From the NCBI GenBank assembly GCA_023412435.1, contig JAEYNS010000019.1, positions 1 to 5,279 on the forward strand: a stretch of DNA of 5,279 bases, given 5' to 3'. The position numbers and the translations under genes are program-made. Positions 1 to 3,542 of the stretch are shown here, piece after piece; within the stretch, counting starts at the first letter, position 1; the number at the start of each line of letters is the position of its first letter. This DNA is from Actinomycetes bacterium. Its GTDB lineage: Bacteria; Actinomycetota; Actinomycetes; Propionibacteriales; Propionibacteriaceae. The notes beneath the pieces are model-generated. The model ran no database searches. It was not told the origin of the DNA and saw nothing but the letters and a program-made list of their open reading frames with translations.

Positions 1-1
1 G

Positions 2-151
2 CTCAAGCGCGGTCGCAGCGCCGGGACGCCGAGCGAGCCCGAGGTCGAACCCAGCCGTGACGACCCGTCCGTCGACGAGTCCGAGGTCTCCAGTGACGAG
101 CTGCTGATGCGTCACCTCGGGGCCGAGCTGATCGACGAGCAGGGCGACTGA
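2..151 (+). CDS. dnaX: DNA polymerase III subunit gamma/tau, C-terminal tail (partial)
   Basis: An open frame enters from the left edge and ends at TGA 149-151, leaving 49 codons. The peptide has a hydrophilic, Ser/Glu/Asp/Pro-rich linker and then an amphipathic end, DELLMRHLGAELIDEQGD. Actinobacterial DnaX proteins typically finish this way, with an acidic low-complexity linker and a short terminal LGAxxIxE-like segment. DnaX (tau/gamma) is the ATPase subunit of the clamp loader that puts the beta sliding clamp on DNA. The ATPase and zinc-binding domains lie outside the window, so the name rests on this tail and on position: dnaX directly precedes ybaB and recR in very many bacteria. It could be another protein with an acidic C-terminus, but the synteny makes that unlikely. 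Confidence 0.68.
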   Translation, partial: LKRGRSAGTPSEPEVEPSRDDPSVDESEVSSDELLMRHLGAELIDEQGD

Positions 152-159
152 CGCCACCA

Positions 160-176
160 ACGGCGACCGTCGCCGT
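160..176 (+). terminator. Small perfect hairpin after dnaX, possible weak terminator
   Basis: ACGGCGA (160-166) and TCGCCGT (170-176) are exact reverse complements with a three-base CCG loop, starting 8 bases after the dnaX stop. No T-run follows, so by canonical rules it is not a strong intrinsic terminator. Actinobacterial terminators often lack the T-run. It could equally be a processing or attenuation hairpin between dnaX and ybaB, or chance in GC-rich sequence. Confidence 0.3.
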
Positions 177-226
177 GTCGGCGCCAGCCGATAGCATGGG
201 GGGCAACCCTCGAAGGGAGTTTCGCC

Positions 227-538
227 ATGTTCGATCCCAGCGGCTTCGACCTCTCCAACCTGATGGCCCAGGCCCAGGCCCTGCAGGATCAACTCGAGCG
301 CGCCCAGGAAGAGCTCGCCACCCAGCGCGTCACCGGCTCGGCCGGCGGCGGCCTGGTCGAGGCGACCGTGTCCGGTACCGGCGAGCTGGTCGGGCTGGAC
401 ATCAAGCCCGAGGCCGTCGACCCCGACGACACCGAGACCCTCGCCGACCTGGTGCTCGCCGCCGTCCGCGACGCCAACCACAAGGCGACTGCGCTGGCCC
501 AGGCCACGATGCCGCCGATGCCCGAGCTCGGGCTCTAG
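227..538 (+). CDS. ybaB: YbaB/EbfC family nucleoid-associated DNA-binding protein
   Basis: This 103-residue protein has the normal length for YbaB/EbfC, a small dimeric DNA-binding protein that coats the nucleoid. The family is linked to dnaX and recR by conserved gene order. The N-terminal helix (about residues 8-35, [20 protein letters not shown]) is amphipathic. It is followed by the characteristic glycine-rich turn and beta strands (about 37-64, [17 protein letters not shown], then LDIKPEAV). A second helix follows (about 68-86, [17 protein letters not shown]), then a short Met/Pro-rich tail (MPPMPELGL). The ATG is supported by AAGGGAG at 213-219, seven bases upstream. The gap to dnaX is 75 bp and to recR 64 bp, and all three run the same way, so one transcript is likely. 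No anomaly is seen. Family assignment is firm; the exact cellular role in this organism is inferred. Confidence 0.95.
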   Translation: MFDPSGFDLSNLMAQAQALQDQLERAQEELATQRVTGSAGGGLVEATVSGTGELVGLDIKPEAVDPDDTETLADLVLAAVRDANHKATALAQATMPPMPELGL

Positions 539-592
539 CCGCGAACCCCGTCCGGGCGGATCCCGGGTCACCCGGCAGCCGCCGGGAAGCGC

Positions 593-599
593 AAGGAGG
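593..599 (+). promoter_or_regulatory. Strong SD of recR with unusually short spacing to a GTG start
   Basis: AAGGAGG at 593-599 is close to the full anti-SD complement, but only three bases (600-602) separate it from the GTG at 603. The usual optimum is about 5-9. The GTG is still the best start because the following residues, [19 protein letters not shown], match the normal RecR N-terminus with nothing missing. No other start codon in this frame fits better. Confidence 0.7.
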
Positions 600-602
600 A
601 CT

Positions 603-1217
603 GTGTACGAGGGGCCCATCCAGGACCTGATCGACGAGCTGGGCAGGCTGCCCGGCATCGGCCCGAAGGGTGCCCAGCGGATCGCCTTCCACATCCTCAC
701 CACCGACCGGGCCGACGTCGAACGGTTGGCCCACGCCCTGCGCGAGGTGACCGAGAAGGTCCGGTTCTGCGACACCTGCTTCAACATCTCCGCCGAGGAG
801 ACCTGCCGGGTCTGCCGCGACCCGCGCCGCGACCGCACCGCGATCTGCGTCGTCGAGGAGTCGAAGGACGTCGCAGCCATCGAGCGCACCCACGAGTTCC
901 GTGGCCTCTACCACGTACTCGGCGGCGCGATCAGCCCGATCGACAACGTCGGTCCCGCCGACCTGCGGATCCGCGAGCTGGTCCTGCGGCTGGGCGACGG
1001 CACCGTCACCGAGGTCATCCTCGCCACCGATCCCAACCTCGAGGGCGAGGCGACCGCCACCTATCTCTCGCGGCTGCTGCTGCCGATGGGCGTCACGGTG
1101 TCGCGCCTGGCCAGCGGCCTGCCGGTCGGCGGCGACCTCGAGTACGCCGACGAGGTCACCCTCGGCCGGGCCTTCCAGGGCCGCCGCCGGATGGGCGAGG
1201 AACCCCGCTCGGCATGA
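603..1217 (+). CDS. recR: Recombination mediator protein RecR
   Basis: RecR works with RecO (and RecF) to load RecA onto SSB-coated single-stranded DNA in gap and break repair; it forms a ring-like clamp. The 204 residues match the usual length of about 200. Domains run in order. A helix-hairpin-helix lies at about 8-28 ([15 protein letters not shown]). A Cys4 zinc finger uses C56, C59, C68 and C71 (CDTC, then CRVC). The Toprim domain runs from about 80 (ICVVEE at 81-86; [15 protein letters not shown] at 141-155). The C-terminal segment is [21 protein letters not shown] at about 170-190. All expected residues are present, so it looks functional. The start is GTG 603, preceded by a near-perfect but very close SD. 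The stop TGA (1215-1217) overlaps the ATG of the next gene. It probably belongs to a dnaX-ybaB-recR transcript. Confidence 0.98.
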   Translation: MYEGPIQDLIDELGRLPGIGPKGAQRIAFHILTTDRADVERLAHALREVTEKVRFCDTCFNISAEETCRVCRDPRRDRTAICVVEESKDVAAIERTHEFRGLYHVLGGAISPIDNVGPADLRIRELVLRLGDGTVTEVILATDPNLEGEATATYLSRLLLPMGVTVSRLASGLPVGGDLEYADEVTLGRAFQGRRRMGEEPRSA

Positions 1218-2041
1218 CCCCGCACCCCTCCCAGATCCGGCTGATCGCCACCGACCTGGACGGCACCCTGCTCCGCCATGACAAGACGATCAGCGAGCGC
1301 ACCATCGAGGCGATCCGGCTCGCCCACGCCGCCGGCCTGCAGGTGGTCGCGGCGACCGGACGCTACCCGACCACGCTGGCCGCGCTGCTCACCCCGGTCG
1401 GCATCGACTACGCGGTCGCCAGCAACGGCGCCCAGGGCTACCGGCTCACCACCGGCGAGCTGCTCTTCGAGGAGAACCTGCCCGCCGACGCCGCCCGCGC
1501 CATCATCGACTTCCTCTCCGGGCGGCTGGACGGGGTCCGCTTCGAGGCCGTCGTCGACCACGGCGCCGTCCACTACGTCCAGCCCGGTTACTACGAACTG
1601 GTTCACGACGTCGAGCGCCGGATGTTCCCGCTGGACTACCGCGAGCTCGACACCGAGGAGATGCTCCGCCACCCGATTGTGAAACTGGCCGTGCGGCACC
1701 CGTCCGCCGCCCCCGAGGCGATGCTCGACCTGCTCGCCGGCTCCGATGTGCGCGGCTACCACGCCACCACCTCCGGCGCTCCCTTCCTCGAGATCAGCGG
1801 GCCCGGGGTTACGAAGGCCAGCGGGGTGGCGCGGCTCGCCGGTCACCTGGGGTTCGAGCCGCACGAAGTGCTCGCGATCGGCGACGCCCGCAACGACGTC
1901 GAACTGCTGGAGTGGTCGGGCATCGGGGTGGCGATGGGCAATGCCGTCGCCGAGGCGGTGGCCGCGGCCGACCACACCACCGCCACCAACGACGAGGACG
2001 GGTTCGCGCGCGCCATCGAGCGGCTGATCGCTCACAGCTGA
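1214..2041 (+). CDS. Cof-type HAD-superfamily hydrolase (HAD-IIB phosphatase)
   Basis: This 275-residue soluble protein has the full HAD motif set. Motif I is DLDGT at 14-18, with D14 the expected nucleophile and D16 the acid/base. Motif II is T48 in AATGR. Motif III is K201 in GVTKASGV. Motif IV is GDARND at 223-228 (D224, D228 for Mg2+), followed by GVAMGNA at 238-244. The large insert between motifs II and III (about 85-190) is the C2B cap of the Cof/HAD-IIB group. Known members dephosphorylate sugar phosphates, nucleotide phosphates, PLP or FMN. The cap residues do not let me name a substrate. The ATG overlaps the recR stop as ATGA, with a weak GAGGAA at 1197-1202, so translational coupling to recR is likely. 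A functional tie to RecR is not evident. Confidence 0.93.
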   Translation: MTPHPSQIRLIATDLDGTLLRHDKTISERTIEAIRLAHAAGLQVVAATGRYPTTLAALLTPVGIDYAVASNGAQGYRLTTGELLFEENLPADAARAIIDFLSGRLDGVRFEAVVDHGAVHYVQPGYYELVHDVERRMFPLDYRELDTEEMLRHPIVKLAVRHPSAAPEAMLDLLAGSDVRGYHATTSGAPFLEISGPGVTKASGVARLAGHLGFEPHEVLAIGDARNDVELLEWSGIGVAMGNAVAEAVAAADHTTATNDEDGFARAIERLIAHS

Positions 2042-2058
2042 CCGACAGCCGGCGCCCA

Positions 2059-2078
2059 GCCGGGCGATGGCGCCCGGC
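2059..2078 (+). terminator. GC-rich hairpin downstream of the HAD gene, candidate terminator
   Basis: GCCGGGCG (2059-2066) pairs perfectly with CGCCCGGC (2071-2078) around an ATGG loop, 18 bases after the HAD stop. No T-run follows (the next bases are GGGAATCTT). It fits an L-shaped, T-poor actinobacterial terminator closing the recR-HAD transcript. It could also be a leaky intercistronic hairpin, because the next gene is in the same direction only 70 bp away. The ATG inside its loop (2067) is in frame with the SHOCT gene but has no SD. Confidence 0.45.
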
Positions 2079-2083
2079 GGGAA

Positions 2084-2104
2084 TCTTGGGACACCAACCC
2101 AAGG
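2084..2104 (+). promoter_or_regulatory. Hairpin overlapping the SD of the SHOCT gene
   Basis: CTTGGG (2085-2090) is the exact reverse complement of CCCAAG (2098-2103), with a seven-base loop ACACCAA and a possible extra U-G pair 2084-2104. The 3' arm includes the first bases of the SD AAGGAGG (2101-2107). If it forms in the mRNA, it would partly cover the ribosome site and could lower or regulate translation of the downstream gene. The stem is short, so function is only suggested. Confidence 0.3.
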
Positions 2105-2111
2105 AGGACCG

Positions 2112-2495
2112 ATGCGACCCCAACACTTCCCCGGCGGACTGTTCTGGTTCTGGCAACTCGGCATGATGGCGCTGCTGCTCGTCGGCACGGTCTTGCTGGT
2201 GCTGTGGCTGCTGAAGCGCCGCAAGGCCGGCCCGGCGGGCTTCACCCCACCGCCCTGGCAGGCCGGCCACCACCCCGGACACCACGTCGGCACCCCGGGC
2301 ACACCCCCGATGCCGCCGCATCCCGCAGACGCGCTCCGGATCCTCGACGAGCGGCTGGCCCGCGGCGATATCGACGTGGACGACTACCTCACCCGGCGTG
2401 CCGCGCTGACCGGTGAGCCCAACGGGACCGAGTTCAGCCCGTCACCGGACTCTGGCCAGCGCAGCGCCGGCGACGACGCGCCGCCGGCCGGCTGA
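2112..2495 (+). CDS. Small single-pass membrane protein with C-terminal SHOCT domain
   Basis: This 127-residue protein has three parts. The N-terminus carries one transmembrane helix at about 10-34 (LFWFWQLGMMALLLVGTVLL and on), followed at once by KRRK (35-38), which predicts a cytoplasmic C-terminus. A Pro/Gly/His-rich linker runs from about 40 to 71. A SHOCT motif lies at about 73-99 (DALRILDERLARGDIDVDDY, then LTRRAAL); the short helical LxxRxAxGEIxxEEYxxxxxxL pattern is common at the ends of bacterial membrane proteins and is thought to mediate oligomerisation or protein contacts. The tail is acidic and disordered. ATG 2112 is chosen because AAGGAGG (2101-2107) sits four bases upstream. 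An in-frame ATG at 2067 lies in a hairpin loop without an SD and would put polar residues before the helix. Function is unknown. It converges on mgtC across a strong hairpin. Confidence 0.85.
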   Translation: MRPQHFPGGLFWFWQLGMMALLLVGTVLLVLWLLKRRKAGPAGFTPPPWQAGHHPGHHVGTPGTPPMPPHPADALRILDERLARGDIDVDDYLTRRAALTGEPNGTEFSPSPDSGQRSAGDDAPPAG

Positions 2496-2505
2496 GCGAC
2501 CCGCG

Positions 2506-2537
2506 GACCGGCCGTGGCGGGGGTGCCGCGGCCGGTC
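2506..2537. terminator. 13-bp hairpin between convergent genes, probable bidirectional terminator
   Basis: The arm at 2506-2518 (GACCGGCCGTGGC) pairs with 2525-2537 (GCCGCGGCCGGTC) over 13 positions with one G-U wobble and a six-base loop GGGGGT. It fills the 40-bp gap between the SHOCT stop (2493-2495) and the mgtC stop (complement of 2536-2538), and its right arm enters that stop codon. The near-symmetric stem can form in either transcript. No T-run is present on either side, which is normal for I-shaped actinobacterial terminators. Confidence 0.75.
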
Positions 2538-3246
2538 AGTCCTCGCCGCGGGAGCGGCCGGCCCATTGGGTGTTCTTCTCGACCGACTCGACGCCGGACA
2601 CCTCCCGCAGGTCGTCGTCGAGGTTGGCGATCGAGTTGGCGGTGCCCTCGACCTCGACCTCGACCTTCTGCAGCCGGGTGTCGCCCTGGCCCTCGACCTG
2701 CCCGAGCGCCCGCAGGTCGGCCACCTTGAGCCCGACCTTGCTGATCGTCTCCATGACGTCGCGCAGCACGCCGCGGCCGTCGTGGTAGTGGATCGTGTAG
2801 AGGGCCAGCGTCGAACGGGCGTGCGGCATTCGGTGCTGCAGCGGCCGGATCCCCACCATGACCAGCAGGTACAGCGCGGTGACAGCGACCGCGACCAGGT
2901 ACATCCCGGCGCCGGCCGCCATCCCGACAGCGGCGACGAACCAGACCCCGGCCGCGGTCGTGAGCCCGCGGACCGCGTCGCGCCGGACGAAGATCAGCCC
3001 GGCCCCGAGAAAGCCGATCCCGCTCACCACCTGGGCCGCCACCCGGGAGCCGTCGTAGCGCGAGAACTCGTCCACCGCCACGTCGATGAACCCGTACTTG
3101 GAGACCACGGTGAACAGCGCCGACCCCAGCCCGACAAGGGTGTACGTGCGCATCCCCGCCGACTTGGCGTAGAACTCGCGCTCCACGCCGATCAGCAGCG
3201 ACAGCCCGACCGCCAGCAGGATCCCCCACATCGGCTCCCAGAACAT
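2536..3246 (-). CDS. MgtC/SapB family inner-membrane protein with C-terminal ACT-like domain
   Basis: This 236-residue protein has the hydrophobic MgtC/SapB domain at about 1-135, with about five membrane helices (roughly 3-21, 34-50, 68-87, 94-113, 115-133). Family signatures are GVEREFYAKSAGMRT (20-34), VVSGIGFLGAGLIF (73-86) and RGLTTAAGVW (93-102). A soluble region from about 145 to 225, ending VSGVESVEKN, has the alternating beta/alpha look of an ACT-like domain, as in longer MgtC proteins. MgtC proteins support survival at low Mg2+ and inside macrophages in pathogens and can inhibit F-type ATP synthase. Most environmental members have no proven role, so no such role is claimed here. ATG 3246 is supported by AGGAGGT (complement of 3251-3257), four bases upstream. 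I see no Mg2+-sensing leader; the whole space to the divergent ileS promoter is about 100 bp. Confidence 0.93.
   Translation of the reverse strand: MFWEPMWGILLAVGLSLLIGVEREFYAKSAGMRTYTLVGLGSALFTVVSKYGFIDVAVDEFSRYDGSRVAAQVVSGIGFLGAGLIFVRRDAVRGLTTAAGVWFVAAVGMAAGAGMYLVAVAVTALYLLVMVGIRPLQHRMPHARSTLALYTIHYHDGRGVLRDVMETISKVGLKVADLRALGQVEGQGDTRLQKVEVEVEGTANSIANLDDDLREVSGVESVEKNTQWAGRSRGED
2647..2664. repeat. Three tandem CTCGAC hexamers inside mgtC
   Basis: Three exact copies of CTCGAC lie in the mgtC coding strand region and encode a VEVEVE run at about residues 195-200, a beta strand of the C-terminal domain. The repeat keeps the reading frame. It is most simply codon preference on an alternating strand, though slippage could change it by Val-Glu units. 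Confidence 0.6.
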
Positions 3247-3250
3247 GCCC

Positions 3251-3257
3251 ACCTCCT
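3251..3257 (-). promoter_or_regulatory. SD that fixes the mgtC start
   Basis: On the - strand this reads AGGAGGT, followed by GGGC and then ATG at 3246. The frame stays open far upstream (to 3522) across the T-box. This SD and the MFWEPMWGILL start of the first membrane helix show that translation begins here. Confidence 0.8.
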
Positions 3258-3346
3258 GACCGTCCAGTCTCGCATCCGGCCCGGACGCCACCCGAGGGCT
3301 GAGACCCGCAGCACCCCGGGCGGTGGCCCGGCCCACGCCGGCCGGG

Positions 3347-3352
3347 TAAACT
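3347..3352 (+). promoter_or_regulatory. Probable -10 box of the ileS promoter
   Basis: TAAACT, inside GGGTAAACTC, matches the actinobacterial sigma-A-type TAnnnT pattern in a surrounding tract of nearly pure G+C. It would place the RNA start near 3358-3361, just ahead of the first T-box helix at 3367. That fits an ultrashort leader. No convincing -35 is visible about 17-18 bp upstream, where a CCGGGC/GCCCGG hairpin (3316-3331) lies instead. Confidence 0.55.
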
Positions 3353-3366
3353 CGGCCGCGTCCGCA

Positions 3367-3535
3367 CGGCATTGATGGGGCCATCACCCCGGAGCTGCCG
3401 GAAGAACGGCGCGCAGCGCTCACTAGAACCGGCGGCGGGCGAGAAATCGAGCGGGACGCGCACGCGTCCAAGAAGGGTGGTACCGCGGGCCTCCGCCACC
3501 GGAGCGCTCGTCCCTTCGTCACCAGGAGACGAAGG
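3367..3535 (+). ncRNA. T-box riboswitch, ileS leader, ultrashort Stem I, translational type
   Basis: This leader senses uncharged tRNA-Ile. Stem I is a lower helix CGGCA/TGCCG (3367-3371/3396-3400), an internal loop, and GGGG/CCCC (3377-3380/3387-3390) closing the loop CCATCA. The Ile codon AUC (3383-3385) is therefore in the terminal loop, not in a large Specifier bulge. A Stem II-like hairpin GGCGC/GCGCT (3408-3412/3416-3420) follows, then a CGA-GAAA-TCG stretch (3440-3449) where Stem IIA/B is expected, and a hairpin GGACGC/GCGTCC (3454-3459/3464-3469). The hallmark T-box AAGAAGGGTGGTACCGCG spans 3470-3487. Its UGGU (3478-3481) can pair with the tRNA ACCA end. The antisequestrator is AAGGG/CCCTT (3473-3477/3512-3516), a seven-base UGGUACC bulge, GCGGGC/GCTCGT (3485-3490/3506-3511) and CTCCG/CGGAG (3491-3495/3500-3504). 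The T-box core is certain; the exact Stem II folds are modelled by eye. Confidence 0.95.
3513..3535 (+). promoter_or_regulatory. SD-sequestering hairpin of the ileS T-box
   Basis: CCTTCGTC (3513-3520) and GACGAAGG (3528-3535) form eight perfect pairs around the loop ACCAGGA. The 3' arm holds most of the ileS SD GAAGGA (3531-3536), six bases before ATG 3543. The 5' arm shares CCTT (3513-3516) with the antisequestrator, so the two folds exclude each other. Uncharged tRNA-Ile binding to the T-box bulge should free the SD and switch ileS translation on. With no T-run and the stem ending at the SD, the output is translational, not transcription termination. Confidence 0.88.
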
Positions 3536-3542
3536 AACGCCG

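Noticed and set aside
152..226. Possible SRP (4.5S/ffs) RNA or a promoter between dnaX and ybaB
   Set aside because: The gap is too short and lacks the SRP Alu/GGAA tetraloop features. TAGCAT at 192-197 resembles a -10 but has no -35, so I do not call it.
563..575. CCGGG-TCA-CCCGG inverted repeat between ybaB and recR
   Set aside because: Only 5 bp with a three-base loop and no T-run, in very GC-rich sequence; expected by chance.
2067..2111. Upstream in-frame ATG for the SHOCT protein
   Set aside because: It sits in the loop of an 8-bp hairpin, lacks an SD and adds polar residues; ATG 2112 has a near-perfect SD.
1061..2302. Long (413-codon) open frame on the - strand opposite recR, the HAD gene and the SHOCT gene
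   Set aside because: It lies antisense to three well-supported genes, has low-complexity Gly/Val/Asp/Arg composition and no recognisable domain. High GC makes stop-free antisense frames common.
2413..3375. 320-codon + strand open frame across mgtC
   Set aside because: Antisense to mgtC, whose membrane protein has clear family motifs; the + frame is Arg/Pro/Asp/His-rich with no domain.
3471..3542. Transcription-terminator version of the T-box
   Set aside because: There is no T-run after the hairpin and the 3' arm is the ileS SD itself, which indicates translational control.
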